A stretch of DNA of 64,000 nucleotides from positions 2,352,001 to 2,416,000 of the forward strand of contig NZ_CP103965.1 in the NCBI RefSeq assembly GCF_024970185.1. Direction: 5' to 3'. Of this stretch, positions 9,250-18,235 are shown piece by piece. How positions within the stretch are numbered: the first letter of the stretch is position 1; every line of letters begins with the position of its first letter. The notes under the pieces were generated by a model. The model did not search any database. It had not been told where the DNA came from and was given only the letters and a program-made list of their open reading frames with translations. The position numbers and the translations under genes are program-made. This stretch comes from Pseudomonas sp. N3-W. GTDB lineage: Bacteria > Pseudomonadota > Gammaproteobacteria > Pseudomonadales > Pseudomonadaceae.

Positions 9250-10314
9250 ATGTCAAAGATTGACTTCACCTTACTGAAATCGCCGCTGAGCGATGCCGCT
9301 TCGCTGATGCCCAGCATTGCCGGCAAAAAGATCCTCATGGGCTTCTGGCACAACTGGCCGGCCGGCCCGAGCGACGGCTACCAGCGTGGCCAGTTCGCCA
9401 ACATGAACCTGGCGGATGTGCCAAGGGATTACAACGTGGTGGCCGTGGCCTTCATGAAAGGCAACGGCATCCCGACCTTCAAGCCGTATAACCTGTCCGA
9501 CGCCGAGTTCCGGCGCCAGGTGGGCGTGCTGAACAGCCAGGGCAGGGCGGTGCTGATTTCCCTGGGCGGCGCCGATGCGCACATCGAGCTGCACAAAGGC
9601 AACGAACAGCCACTGGCCAACGAGATCATTCGCCTGGTGGAAACCTATGGCTTTGATGGCCTGGACATTGATCTTGAACAGAGCGCGATTGATTTCGCCG
9701 ACAACAAGACCGTCCTGCCCGCCGCGCTGAAACTGGTCAAGGACCACTACGCCGGTGAAGGTAAACACTTCATCATCAGCATGGCGCCAGAGTTTCCGTA
9801 CCTGACCACCGCAGGCAAATACGTCGGTTACATCCAGGCCCTTGAAGGCTATTACGACTTCATCGCCCCGCAGTATTACAACCAGGGCGGCGACGGGATC
9901 TGGGTGCAGGAGGTCAACAACGGCAATGGTGCCTGGATTGCCCAGAACAACGACGCGATGAAAGAAGACTTCCTGTATTACCTGACCGAAAGTCTGGTGA
10001 GCGGTACGCGCGGGTTTACCAAAATCCCGGCGGACAAGTTCGTCATTGGCCTGCCTGCCAACGTCGACGCTGCCGCTACCGGTTACGTGATCAACCCGAT
10101 TGCGGTGACCAATGCCTTCAAGCGTTTGTACGACAAAGGATTGTCGATCAAAGGCCTGATGACCTGGTCGGTGAATTGGGATAACGGGGTCAACAAGAAC
10201 CACGTGCCCTACAATTGGGAATTCAGCCGTCGTTATGGGCCGATGATCAACGGCACCAAACTTTCTGCCCACGGGCAGGATGAGACGGATGTCGAAGTCG
10301 CCAGTCAGCAGTAA
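9250..10314 (+). CDS. GH18 chitinase, single domain, no signal peptide
   Basis: 354 residues. The GH18 catalytic motif DGLDIDLE is at 136-143, making Glu143 the predicted acid; the substrate-site motif APQYYNQ and the barrel strand VLISLGGAD are also present. The enzyme hydrolyses chitin (N-acetylglucosamine polymer). There is no signal peptide and no separate carbohydrate-binding domain; the neighbouring LPMO may supply surface attack. The pair probably forms an operon ended by the terminator at 10332-10362. Confidence 0.92.
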   Translation: MSKIDFTLLKSPLSDAASLMPSIAGKKILMGFWHNWPAGPSDGYQRGQFANMNLADVPRDYNVVAVAFMKGNGIPTFKPYNLSDAEFRRQVGVLNSQGRAVLISLGGADAHIELHKGNEQPLANEIIRLVETYGFDGLDIDLEQSAIDFADNKTVLPAALKLVKDHYAGEGKHFIISMAPEFPYLTTAGKYVGYIQALEGYYDFIAPQYYNQGGDGIWVQEVNNGNGAWIAQNNDAMKEDFLYYLTESLVSGTRGFTKIPADKFVIGLPANVDAAATGYVINPIAVTNAFKRLYDKGLSIKGLMTWSVNWDNGVNKNHVPYNWEFSRRYGPMINGTKLSAHGQDETDVEVASQQ

Positions 10315-10331
10315 ACCAGAGCAACAATGAA

Positions 10332-10364
10332 AAGCCCGGCAGACGTGCCGGGCTTTTTCATTTC
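10332..10364 (+). terminator. intrinsic terminator after the chitinase
   Basis: AAAAGCCCGGCA-GACG-TGCCGGGCTTTTT: a GC-rich 8-bp or longer stem with a four-base loop followed by a T-run, 17 bases after the chitinase stop. Confidence 0.92.
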
Positions 10365-10382
10365 TGCAAACACGGTAAAACC

Positions 10383-10475
10383 CTGTGGGAGCGAGCCTGC
10401 TCGCGAAGGCGGTGTATCAGTCAGCATCACATTGACTGATATTCCCTCTTCGCGAGCAGGCTCGCTTCCACAGGC
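10383..10475. repeat. REP pair
   Basis: Two inverted REP copies (10383-10409 and 10447-10475) with a spacer containing CAGTCAGCAT and ATTGACTGAT. Confidence 0.85.
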
Positions 10476-10530
10476 GGGTTGTGATCGCCTACTATCAGCC
10501 TCTTTTTGCGAAGTGAAGGAATGGATTCTC

Positions 10531-11124
10531 ATGCTCAAAACAGCCGAGCGGGTCAAGATCGTCGCAACCAAAGTGCTATCGGAAAACTGGTACGTACTGA
10601 AGAAATACACCTTCGACTACCTGCGCAATAACGGCGAATGGCAGCGGCAGGACCGCGAAGTCTATGACCGGGGTAACGGCGCGGCGATTCTGTTGTTCAA
10701 CCGTGAAAAACGCACCGTGGTGCTGACCCGCCAGTTCCGTTTACCGGTGTTTGTCAATGGCCATGACGGCCTGTTGATTGAGGTGGCGGCCGGCCTGCTC
10801 GAAGGCGCTGACCCCGAAGAGCGCATCCGCGCCGAGGCTGAAGAGGAAACCGGCTACCGCGTGCACCATGTGCAGAAAATCTTCGAGTCCTACATGAGCC
10901 CCGGTTCGGTCACCGAGAAGCTGCACTTCTTCATTGCCGAATACGATGCGACGTCAAAAGTCAGCGACGGCGGCGGCCTGGAAGAAGAGACCGAAGAACT
11001 GGAAGTGCTGGAGTGGAAATTCGACGCTGCGCTTGAAGCGTTTTATCGAGGCGAGATCTGCGACGCGAAGACCATCATGCTGTTGCAGTATGCGGCAATG
11101 AAAAACCTCTTTACCCCTGTTTGA
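10531..11124 (+). CDS. nudK: NudK-like GDP-mannose pyrophosphatase (Nudix)
   Basis: 197 residues. The Nudix box lies in GLLEGADPEERIRAEAEEETGY, one residue shorter than the textbook box as in E. coli NudK, with the metal-binding EEETG intact. The family hydrolyses GDP-mannose and related nucleotide sugars. The ATG at 10531 follows AAGGA at 10516 with 10 bases spacing; the longer open frame upstream is REP sequence. Nothing nearby points to a polysaccharide pathway. Confidence 0.88.
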   Translation: MLKTAERVKIVATKVLSENWYVLKKYTFDYLRNNGEWQRQDREVYDRGNGAAILLFNREKRTVVLTRQFRLPVFVNGHDGLLIEVAAGLLEGADPEERIRAEAEEETGYRVHHVQKIFESYMSPGSVTEKLHFFIAEYDATSKVSDGGGLEEETEELEVLEWKFDAALEAFYRGEICDAKTIMLLQYAAMKNLFTPV

Positions 11125-11130
11125 ATGTTG

Positions 11131-11247
11131 CCTTGGTAGCGAGGGAGCTTGCTCCCGCTGGGCTGCGAAGCGGCCCCGGAACGCTTGTCTGACCAGAGCT
11201 GTTTGCCAGTGTTGCGCACTGGAGCGCGAGCAAGCTCCCTCGCCACA
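11131..11247. repeat. long REP-like palindrome (GCGAGGGAGCTTGCTC type)
   Basis: Left arm about 11137-11160 (GGTAGCGAGGGAGCTTGCTC) and right arm about 11223-11246 (GAGCAAGCTCCCTCGCCAC), with an inner GCTGCGAAGCGGCC element. A second REP class, distinct from the GTGGGAGCGAGC class; it recurs at 14531, 23851, 37671 and in the 18 kb array. Confidence 0.8.
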
Positions 11248-11262
11248 AAAGCGCGTGTTCAA

Positions 11263-11778
11263 TCAAAACAAATCCCCCGTCCTGCCGACCCCGGCCCAAC
11301 CGGCCCCCTCCAGCGTCAACAACAACTCCTTCGCCTCAAGCCCTCCGGCAAACCCGGTCAACTTCCCCGATGCGCCAATCACCCGGTGACACGGCGCAAC
11401 AATCGAAATCGGGTTCTTGCCATTTGCCGCGCCCACCGCCCGCACCGCGCTCGGGTTGCCGATCTGTTGGGCTATCTGGCTGTAGCTGCGGGTCTCGCCA
11501 AACGGGATGGTCAGCAGCGCTTGCCAGACTTTTTTCTGAAAGTCCGTCCCGGCAAAATCCAGCTCCAGATCGAAGTGCTGACGCGTGCCGGCAAAATATT
11601 CCTGCAGCTGTTGCGCGGTGCGAATCAGAATCGGATTGTCGGGTGCTTCACTCATCGGACCGAGGCGTATCCGGTTCGGTTTGTCGTTTTCCCAGAGGAT
11701 GGCTGCCAGTCGTGCGCCGTTCGCGACCAGCTTCAATTCGCCGACCGGCGAGGCCATGGTGATGCAGGTGTAGCGCAT
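11263..11778 (-). CDS. ogt: methylated-DNA-protein cysteine methyltransferase
   Basis: 171 residues, single-domain Ogt type. The acceptor Cys130 lies in VAPCHRVIG, and the DNA-binding helix includes NPSAVRAVGAANGKNP. It removes alkyl groups from O6-alkylguanine in a suicide reaction. The ATG at 11778 (MRYTCITMASPVGEL) fits the family start; the 21 upstream codons do not. It is divergent from ggt. Confidence 0.94.
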   Translation of the reverse strand: MRYTCITMASPVGELKLVANGARLAAILWENDKPNRIRLGPMSEAPDNPILIRTAQQLQEYFAGTRQHFDLELDFAGTDFQKKVWQALLTIPFGETRSYSQIAQQIGNPSAVRAVGAANGKNPISIVAPCHRVIGASGKLTGFAGGLEAKELLLTLEGAGWAGVGRTGDLF

Positions 11779-11913
11779 GCCGACAGGCTCCAAAAAGAGG
11801 GAGGAAGAGGCCCAGCATACTGCTTGAGCGGGGAGGCGCAATACGCAATCCCGACCATACTGGCTACTGTTCTTGAAGCGCTTTCCTGATTAATAACAAG
11901 AAGAGACCGACTC

Positions 11914-13641
11914 ATGAAGTTCGAACCTTTTGCCAAATCGCTGATAGCGACCTCGCTGGCGCTCAGCTGTCTGATGGCCCATGCAGCCTCCGTGGCCCCG
12001 GTGGCGGCCGAAAACGGCATGGTGGTCACCGCCCAGCATCTGGCCAGCCATGTCGGCGTCGATGTACTCAAAAGTGGCGGTAATGCCGTGGATGCGGCAG
12101 TCGCCGTCGGTTATGCGCTGGCGGTGGTGTACCCCGCAGCGGGCAACCTGGGCGGCGGTGGCTTCATGACCATTCAACTCGCGGACGGGCGCAAGACCTT
12201 CCTCGACTTCCGCGAAAAAGCCCCGCTGGCGGCCACCGCCGACATGTACCTCGACAAGCAGGGCAACGTCATTCCCGACCTGAGCACCCGTGGCCACCTG
12301 GCGGTCGGCGTGCCGGGCACTGTCTCCGGCATGGAACTGGCGCTGACGAAATATGGCACCAAGCCCCGGGCCGAAGTGATCGCCCCGGCGATCAAGTTCG
12401 CCGAAGAAGGCTTTGTGCTGGAGCAGGGCGATATCGATCTGTTGCACACCGCCACTGACGTGTTCAAGAAGGACGCGCGCGATTCCGGTTCGATCTTCCT
12501 CAGCAACGGCGAGCCGATGCAGGTCGGGCAGACGCTGGTGCAAAAAGACCTGGGCAAGACCCTGCGGGAAATTTCCGCGAAGGGCGCCGATGGCTTCTAT
12601 AAGGGCTGGGTGGCCGATGCCATCGTCACCTCCAGCCAGGCCAACAAGGGCATCATCACCCAGGCCGACCTCGACAAATACAAGACACGCGAACTGGCTC
12701 CGGTGGAGTGCGATTACCGTGGCTACCATGTGGTTTCGGCGCCGCCGCCAAGCTCCGGCGGGGTGGTGATCTGCGAGATCATGAACATCCTCGACGGCTA
12801 CCCGATGAAGGACCTGGGCTACCATTCGGCCCAGGGCATGCATTATCAGATCGAAGCGATGCGCCACGCCTACGTAGACCGCAATAGCTATCTGGGTGAC
12901 CCGGATTTCGTCAAGAACCCGATCAGCCACCTGCTGGACAAAAACTACGCCACCAAACTGCGCGCCGCCATCGACCCGCAGAAGGCCGGTGTGTCGCGTG
13001 AGATCAAACCCGGCGTAGCGCCTCACGAAGGCAGCAACACCACGCATTACTCCATCGTCGACAAATGGGGCAACGCGGTGTCGGTGACCTACACCCTCAA
13101 CGACTGGTTCGGCGCCGGGGTCATGGCCAGCAAGACCGGGGTCATTCTCAACGACGAAATGGACGACTTCACCTCCAAGATCGGCGTGCCGAACATGTAC
13201 GGCCTGGTGCAGGGCGAAGCCAACGCCATTGCCCCCGGCAAGGCGCCGCTGTCGTCCATGAGCCCGACCATCGTCACCAAGGATGGCAAAGTGGTGATGG
13301 TGGTCGGCACCCCAGGCGGCAGCCGGATCATCACCGCCACCTTGCTGACAATCTTGAATGTGATCGACTACGGCATGAACATCCAGGAAGCGGTCGATGC
13401 ACCGCGTTTCCACCAGCAATGGCTGCCGGAAGAAACCAACCTGGAGAACTTCGCCGTCAGCCCGGACACGAAGAAGATCCTCGAAAGCTGGGGCCATAAA
13501 TTCACCGGCCCGCAGGACGCCAACCACATTGCGGCGATTCTGGTGGGTGCGCCGTCGCTGGAGGGCAAACCGGTGGGCAACAACCGCTTCTATGGGGCGA
13601 ATGACCCACGCCGCAATACCGGGTTATCGCTGGGCTACTGA
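11914..13641 (+). CDS. ggt: periplasmic gamma-glutamyltransferase
   Basis: 575 residues with a Sec signal peptide ending near residue 24 (LALSCLMAHA). The autoprocessing site is at NTTHYS: by alignment with E. coli Ggt, Thr376 becomes the N-terminal nucleophile of the small subunit. Other family marks are GGNAVDAAVAVGYAL and PSSGGVVICEIMN, and PLSSMSPTIV near the C-terminus. It cleaves gamma-glutamyl bonds of glutathione in the periplasm, recycling Cys and Glu. Monocistronic. Confidence 0.95.
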   Translation: MKFEPFAKSLIATSLALSCLMAHAASVAPVAAENGMVVTAQHLASHVGVDVLKSGGNAVDAAVAVGYALAVVYPAAGNLGGGGFMTIQLADGRKTFLDFREKAPLAATADMYLDKQGNVIPDLSTRGHLAVGVPGTVSGMELALTKYGTKPRAEVIAPAIKFAEEGFVLEQGDIDLLHTATDVFKKDARDSGSIFLSNGEPMQVGQTLVQKDLGKTLREISAKGADGFYKGWVADAIVTSSQANKGIITQADLDKYKTRELAPVECDYRGYHVVSAPPPSSGGVVICEIMNILDGYPMKDLGYHSAQGMHYQIEAMRHAYVDRNSYLGDPDFVKNPISHLLDKNYATKLRAAIDPQKAGVSREIKPGVAPHEGSNTTHYSIVDKWGNAVSVTYTLNDWFGAGVMASKTGVILNDEMDDFTSKIGVPNMYGLVQGEANAIAPGKAPLSSMSPTIVTKDGKVVMVVGTPGGSRIITATLLTILNVIDYGMNIQEAVDAPRFHQQWLPEETNLENFAVSPDTKKILESWGHKFTGPQDANHIAAILVGAPSLEGKPVGNNRFYGANDPRRNTGLSLGY

Positions 13642-13670
13642 CGGGTAATCGGAAAGTTAAATGCCCCCCC

Positions 13671-13759
13671 CTGTGGGAGCGAGCCTGCTCGCGAATGCAA
13701 TCTGTCAGTCAACATCAGTGCTGACTGATACACCGCGTTCGCGAGCAGGCTCACTCCCA
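13671..13759. repeat. REP pair
   Basis: Inverted REP copies (13671-13697 and 13736-13759) between the convergent ggt and tetR genes; the spacer again carries the CAGTCAACATCAGTGCTGACTGATA element. Confidence 0.85.
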
Positions 13760-13788
13760 AGGATCGGGTGTTGATGGGTCATCGTCTT

Positions 13789-14430
13789 TCACGTCGCAAA
13801 CAATAAAGTCCTGCCCGCGCTCACTCCCTGTGACGCCACGCCACCCAGTACCAACCGCGTAATCGTCGCCGCCGCCTGCTGATAATCCTCGTCCTGCGGC
13901 GTTTGCCGCCCGGTGATGTGCGCCATCTGCCAGCCGAGCGTGGTGTAGGTGCGTGTCGCCGACCAGATGAACAACATCAGATGCTCCGGGTCGACCGGTG
14001 CCAGCAGGCCGCGATTGATCCAGCTGCGCAGGCATTCGACATTTCGCTGGGCCTCGGCGTACAGCAGGTCGCGGCATTCGGCGGGCAATTGCCGGCCGCC
14101 CAGCAGCAGTTCACCGCTGAACACCTTGGCGATATGCGGGTGTTCGCGCGCGATGCGGATTCGCGCGGCAATGTAGGCCTGCAAGCCCTGCGTGGGGTCG
14201 TCGCTTTCGCGCAGCACTGCCGATGCCTCCAGCAAGGGTTCGACAAACCCCAGCAGTACGCGGGCGTAGAGGTTTTCCTTGGTCTGGAAGTAGTAATAGA
14301 GGTTGGCTTTGGGCACGCCGGCACGAGCGGCGATGTCACGGGTCTGGGTGGCGTCGAAGCCCCGGGCGGCAAACTCGGCGCTGGCCGCTTGCAGAATGAG
14401 CTGTTGATTGTGCTGGCGAATGCGGGTCAT
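13789..14430 (-). CDS. TetR/AcrR-family regulator (RutR-like C-terminus)
   Basis: 213 residues from the ATG at 14430. N-terminal TetR helix-turn-helix (FAARGFDATQTRDIAARAGV, then KANLYYYFQTKENLYARVL). The C-terminal part (LLAPVDPEHLMLFIWSATRTY) resembles the RutR subgroup, which responds to pyrimidine bases, but the effector cannot be inferred. It faces away from the SulP gene, with a REP between them; regulation of that neighbour is possible but unsupported. Confidence 0.85.
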   Translation of the reverse strand: MTRIRQHNQQLILQAASAEFAARGFDATQTRDIAARAGVPKANLYYYFQTKENLYARVLLGFVEPLLEASAVLRESDDPTQGLQAYIAARIRIAREHPHIAKVFSGELLLGGRQLPAECRDLLYAEAQRNVECLRSWINRGLLAPVDPEHLMLFIWSATRTYTTLGWQMAHITGRQTPQDEDYQQAAATITRLVLGGVASQGVSAGRTLLFAT

Positions 14431-14530
14431 GGGGGTGTCTTGGGAAATACGAGCTCGCAATATACAAAACTACATAGCGGTAGGGCCAGAACTGTGGAAA
14501 GCAATCAGATAAGGGGAGAAGTGATCAATA

Positions 14531-14640
14531 ACCTGTGGCGAGGACGCTTGCTCCCGCTGGGCCGCGCAGCGGCCCCGTGCTTTGCCCGACAAAAGGGGAC
14601 TGCTGCGCACTCCAGCGGCAGCGAGCTCCCTCGCCACAGG
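14531..14640. repeat. long REP-like palindrome
   Basis: Same class as 11131-11247: left arm TGTGGCGAGGACGCTTGCTC, right arm GCGAGCTCCCTCGCCACA, inner GCCGCGCAGCGGCC. It lies about 85 bases upstream of the SulP start, an unusual placement in a 5' region. Confidence 0.75.
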
Positions 14641-14726
14641 GTCGATGCGCTCAACCAACTGGCCGCGCCGCTCTCAATTCCGTAACATCCGCCCCCCTAA
14701 TTTTCGCCCGTCACCTCAGGTACCCC

Positions 14727-16172
14727 ATGAAAGCCAACCGTCTGCGCGCCGATGTCCTGGCCGGGCTCACCACGTCGTTCGCCCTGTTGCCCGAATGCAT
14801 TGCTTTCGCGCTGGTGGCGCACCTCAATCCGCTGATGGGGCTCTACGGCGCGTTCATCATTTGCACCTTGACCGCGCTGTTCGGCGGGCGGCCGGGCATG
14901 GTCTCCGGCGCCGCCGGGTCGATGGCGGTGGTGATTGTCGCGCTGGTGGTACAGCACGGCGTGCAATACCTGCTGGCGACGGTGCTGCTGGGCGGGCTGA
15001 TCATGATGGCGTTCGGGCTGTTGCGCCTGGGCAAGCTGGTGCGCATGGTGCCGTACCCGGTGATGCTCGGTTTCGTGAACGGCCTGGCAATCATCATTGC
15101 CCTGGCGCAACTGGAGCATTTCAAGAGCGGCGACACCTGGCTCAGCGGTACGCCGCTGTACCTGATGACAGGCCTGGTGGTGTTGACCATGGCCATCGTC
15201 TACCTGCTGCCACGCCTGACCCGCGCTGTGCCCCCGGCGCTGGTGGCGATTCTCGGTGTCGGCCTGGCGGTGTACCTGCTCGGCTTGCCGACCCGCACCC
15301 TCGGGGACATGGCGCACATCGCCGGTGGCCTGCCCAATCTTGCCCTGCCGAACATCCCCTGGAACCTGGAAACCCTGCGCATCATCGCCCCCTACGCGAT
15401 CCTGATGGCGCTGGTCGGCCTGCTGGAAACCCTGCTGACCCTGAACCTCACCGACGAAATCACCGAGACCCGTGGCGACCCGGATCGTGAATGCGTGGCC
15501 CTCGGCGCGGCGAACATGGTGTCGGGCGCATTTGGCGGCATGGGCGGCTGCGCGATGATCGGCCAGACGGTGATCAACCTCAGTTCCGGCGGCCGCGGAC
15601 GAGTGTCCGGCGTCGTAGCCGGGTTGCTGATCTTGCTGTTCATACTGTTTCTGTCACCGCTGATCGAGCGCATTCCGCTGGCGGCGCTGGTGGGCGTGAT
15701 GTTCGTTGTGTCCCAGCAAACGTTCGCCTGGGCCTCGCTGCGGGTGCTGAACAAGGTGCCGCTAAACGACGTGCTGGTGATCATCGCCGTGACCACCATC
15801 ACCGTGTTCACCGACCTGGCCACCGCCGTGCTCTGCGGCATCATCATCGCCGCGCTCAATTTCGCCTGGCAGCAGGCCCGCGAGCTGTACGCCGACACTC
15901 ACCTGGAACCGGACGGCAGCAAGCTCTATCGCCTGCACGGCATACTGTTCTTCGCCTCGACCACGCCGTTTCTCAATCAGTTCGACCCGGCCAACGACCC
16001 GGCGCAGGTGACTCTGGATTGCCGTCATTTGAGCTTTGTCGATTACTCGGCGATCGCCGCCTTGAAGACCTTGCGCGAACGCTATGAAAAAGCGGGCAAG
16101 CATCTGCGGGTGTTTCACTTGTCGCAGCGCTGCAAGCAACTGCTCAAGCGAGAGGGCGGCGATTACTGCTGA
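14727..16172 (+). CDS. SulP-family anion transporter with STAS domain
   Basis: 481 residues with about 10-12 membrane segments and a C-terminal STAS domain starting near residue 395 (VTLDCRHLSFVDYSAI). The first segments show the SulP pattern FALLPECIAFALVA and LYGAFIICTL, and the sulfate-transporter-like GAANMVSGAFGGMGGCAMIGQ follows. Members carry sulfate, bicarbonate or dicarboxylates; the substrate here is not determined. The start at 14727 is the first ATG after the REP. Confidence 0.88.
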   Translation: MKANRLRADVLAGLTTSFALLPECIAFALVAHLNPLMGLYGAFIICTLTALFGGRPGMVSGAAGSMAVVIVALVVQHGVQYLLATVLLGGLIMMAFGLLRLGKLVRMVPYPVMLGFVNGLAIIIALAQLEHFKSGDTWLSGTPLYLMTGLVVLTMAIVYLLPRLTRAVPPALVAILGVGLAVYLLGLPTRTLGDMAHIAGGLPNLALPNIPWNLETLRIIAPYAILMALVGLLETLLTLNLTDEITETRGDPDRECVALGAANMVSGAFGGMGGCAMIGQTVINLSSGGRGRVSGVVAGLLILLFILFLSPLIERIPLAALVGVMFVVSQQTFAWASLRVLNKVPLNDVLVIIAVTTITVFTDLATAVLCGIIIAALNFAWQQARELYADTHLEPDGSKLYRLHGILFFASTTPFLNQFDPANDPAQVTLDCRHLSFVDYSAIAALKTLRERYEKAGKHLRVFHLSQRCKQLLKREGGDYC

Positions 16173-16226
16173 TGAGGCCGGGCTTTTGGCTGGCGTATCG
16201 GCAATGGCATTGCTGAGCCCAACACA

Positions 16227-16245
16227 CCAGCGCCTTAAGCGCTGG
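16227..16245 (+). terminator. weak hairpin between convergent SulP and PCu(A)C genes
   Basis: CCAGCGC-CTTAA-GCGCTGG, a 7-bp stem with a 5-base loop, 54 bases after the SulP stop. No T-run follows, so termination is only a suggestion. The rest of 16173-16323 holds nothing I can identify. Confidence 0.35.
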
Positions 16246-16323
16246 TTCCCGGCAACCGCCTGTCATCGACGGGCCTCATCCTGGAGAGATCGCCATTGCT
16301 GCCAGGCCTGGGGCACCTGTCGT

Positions 16324-16806
16324 TCACATCTTGTGGTCGGCCATGTTCAATGCCCGCACCTGGGCCTGGACCTCGATCGACTCTTTTTCGCCTTTGGCAT
16401 TTTCTACCGTGAGCGTCAGCGGCACTGTGGTGCCTTCTTTGACCTGCGCGCTCAGGTCGATCAGCATCACATGATAGCCGTGAGGATCGAGGGTGACGGC
16501 CTTGCCGGCAGGCAGGGCAACGGAGTCGACCGGCTGCATGCTCATCACGTCGTTTTTCATGGACGATTGGTGAATCTGCACGGTTTTAGCCACCGGTGAC
16601 TGAACACTGAGCAGCTTGCTGTCGCTGCTGGCGGTGAGGGTCATGAACGCCCCGGTCGCTTGTTGACCGGCGACGGTGGCGCGTACCCAGGCGTCGTCCA
16701 CCTGCGTCTGGGCCGACACCTGGTACGCCAGGCCCAGCAGCGAGAGCCCGAGAAAGGCTTGTTTGATGCGTCGGGCGACGCCGGTTTGATTGAGTGTTGA
16801 GTTCAT
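16324..16806 (-). CDS. PCu(A)C periplasmic copper chaperone
   Basis: 160 residues with a Sec signal peptide (cleavage near residue 31, QVSA). The copper-binding motif H-x10-M-x21-H-x-M is met exactly by His79, Met90, His112 and Met114. Such proteins deliver Cu(I) to the CuA site of cytochrome c oxidase, usually with Sco. The start ATG shares a base with the sco stop (TAATG), so the two are translationally coupled. Confidence 0.93.
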   Translation of the reverse strand: MNSTLNQTGVARRIKQAFLGLSLLGLAYQVSAQTQVDDAWVRATVAGQQATGAFMTLTASSDSKLLSVQSPVAKTVQIHQSSMKNDVMSMQPVDSVALPAGKAVTLDPHGYHVMLIDLSAQVKEGTTVPLTLTVENAKGEKESIEVQAQVRALNMADHKM

Positions 16807-17411
16807 TAGCAGACCTCCATGACAGTGAGCAGATCTTCCGTACACTCTTGTGCCGAAAGCGATTGAGACAATCCAAGACGCAGCGTTCCCCTGGAATCAA
16901 ACACATAGCTGGTCGCCGTGTGGGACAGGGTGTAGGTCGAGCCGCTGGGTATTTTTTCGTAGAACACATCGAACTCTTTAGCCGTGGCGGCTGTTTGTTC
17001 CAGTGTTCCGTACAGGGCGACAAAAGACGGGTCGAAGGTTTTGACGTAGGCGTCCAGCACCTGCGGCGTATCGCGCTCGGGGTCCAGGGTGATGAAAATG
17101 ACCTGGAGACGGTCGCCGTCGCGCCCCATCAGCTTCTTGATTTTTACGGCGCGGGCCAGCGTCGTGGGGCAGATCGCCGGGCACTGGGTGAAACCGAAGA
17201 ACACCATCGGCATCAACCCGCGATAGCTCGACAGCATTCTGACCTCGCCATCCGTGTCCATGAGCTTGAACGTGCGGCCCATGATCTTGTCGCTCAGATC
17301 CTTGCCGTATTTGTAAGACAGTTCGCCTCGGCTATCGCAACCGCTCAGGATGCCCAGACCGAACAGTCCCATACCTGCAATCACCTGGCGGCGGTTCAAC
17401 AAAACGCTCAT
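16806..17411 (-). CDS. Sco1/SenC-family copper/thiol protein, lipoprotein
   Basis: 201 residues. N-terminus NRRQVIAGMGLFGLGILSGC carries a lipobox (Cys25) and a twin-Arg-like pair. The thioredoxin-fold copper motif CPAIC gives Cys77 and Cys81, with the third ligand His164 in LSHTATS. Sco helps assemble the CuA centre of cytochrome oxidase in the periplasm; the coupled PCu(A)C gene downstream supports that role. Its promoter lies in the 245-base gap shared with the divergent DUF4337 gene. Confidence 0.93.
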   Translation of the reverse strand: MSVLLNRRQVIAGMGLFGLGILSGCDSRGELSYKYGKDLSDKIMGRTFKLMDTDGEVRMLSSYRGLMPMVFFGFTQCPAICPTTLARAVKIKKLMGRDGDRLQVIFITLDPERDTPQVLDAYVKTFDPSFVALYGTLEQTAATAKEFDVFYEKIPSGSTYTLSHTATSYVFDSRGTLRLGLSQSLSAQECTEDLLTVMEVC

Positions 17412-17656
17412 TCATTACTGCCCTTTGGGGAGCCTGCCAGTCGCAGGAAACGAAAGGCAGATCAGTCGTAAAGCGGCGCATGGTATCAAAATGCTGCCGA
17501 TCGTTTGCGGCCAATGAGTGAACGGGCAGGGAGAGGGGACGCAACGCGCTCGGAATTTTCGCTGTTTTCGGCCCGATAGCCCCGATTGAGATAGCGCTTT
17601 CGGCGATGACACTCGTTACACTTTGAAACATGTTCACTCCCTGAAGATTGAAATCC

Positions 17657-18235
17657 ATGTCTGAAGAGTTCGAAGTTCCCAGCCCCCACGAACAACATGT
17701 CGAACACGCCACGCACCACGCCCATGGCCAAGGCGATCGCTTCGCCAGCAAAATCGCCGTCATGACGGCGATCATGGCGACCCTCGGCGCGTTGCTCAGC
17801 TATCAGGCGGGCTCCACCGAGAGCGAGGCGGCGATGGACAAGAACAACGCCGCCATCCAGAAAACCGAAGCCTCGAACCAGTGGAATTATTACCAGGCCA
17901 AATCCAGCCGGCAGAACCTGTCGGAACTGGCCGCGCACATTCCCGGCCTTGATGCGGGGCATTACCTTGCAGAAGCCGAGCGCTACAAAAATCAGAAGGA
18001 AGTGGTGCGCGTGAAGGCCGAAGAGTTGGAAGCCAAGGCGCGGGAATGGGACGAGCAGTCGGAGCGGGTGTTGCATCAGCATCATCGCTGGGCGCAGGCA
18101 ATGACGGCGATTCAGATTGCGATTTCACTGGCGGCGATCACCTTGTTGACGCGCCGGGAGTGGCTGAAGAAGCTGGCTTATACGGCAGCGGGGGGCAGCG
18201 TGGTATTGGGGACGTTGGCGTGGTTGCACATCTGA
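17657..18235 (+). CDS. DUF4337 membrane protein
   Basis: 192 residues from ATG 17657. His-rich N-terminus (HEQHVEHATHHAHGQGD), one membrane segment near residues 33-50, a charged helical middle and a C-terminal hydrophobic hairpin (MTAIQIAISLAAITLL and a second from about residue 172). Family DUF4337 has no established function. Its last 77 bases are the left component of the tandem array that follows. Confidence 0.85.
   Translation: MSEEFEVPSPHEQHVEHATHHAHGQGDRFASKIAVMTAIMATLGALLSYQAGSTESEAAMDKNNAAIQKTEASNQWNYYQAKSSRQNLSELAAHIPGLDAGHYLAEAERYKNQKEVVRVKAEELEAKAREWDEQSERVLHQHHRWAQAMTAIQIAISLAAITLLTRREWLKKLAYTAAGGSVVLGTLAWLHI

Noticed and set aside
11890..13527. 545-codon open frame antisense to ggt
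   Set aside because: A shadow of a GC-rich gene; the plus strand encodes a full Ggt with catalytic motifs. Similar long antisense frames opposite metE (33509-35044), kdpA (26487-28067) and the chitinase (9271-10272) were rejected for the same reason.
17332..17775. 147-codon minus-strand frame over the Sco/DUF4337 divergent promoter
   Set aside because: It overlaps the start of both genes in antisense, has low-complexity codon use and no ribosome site.
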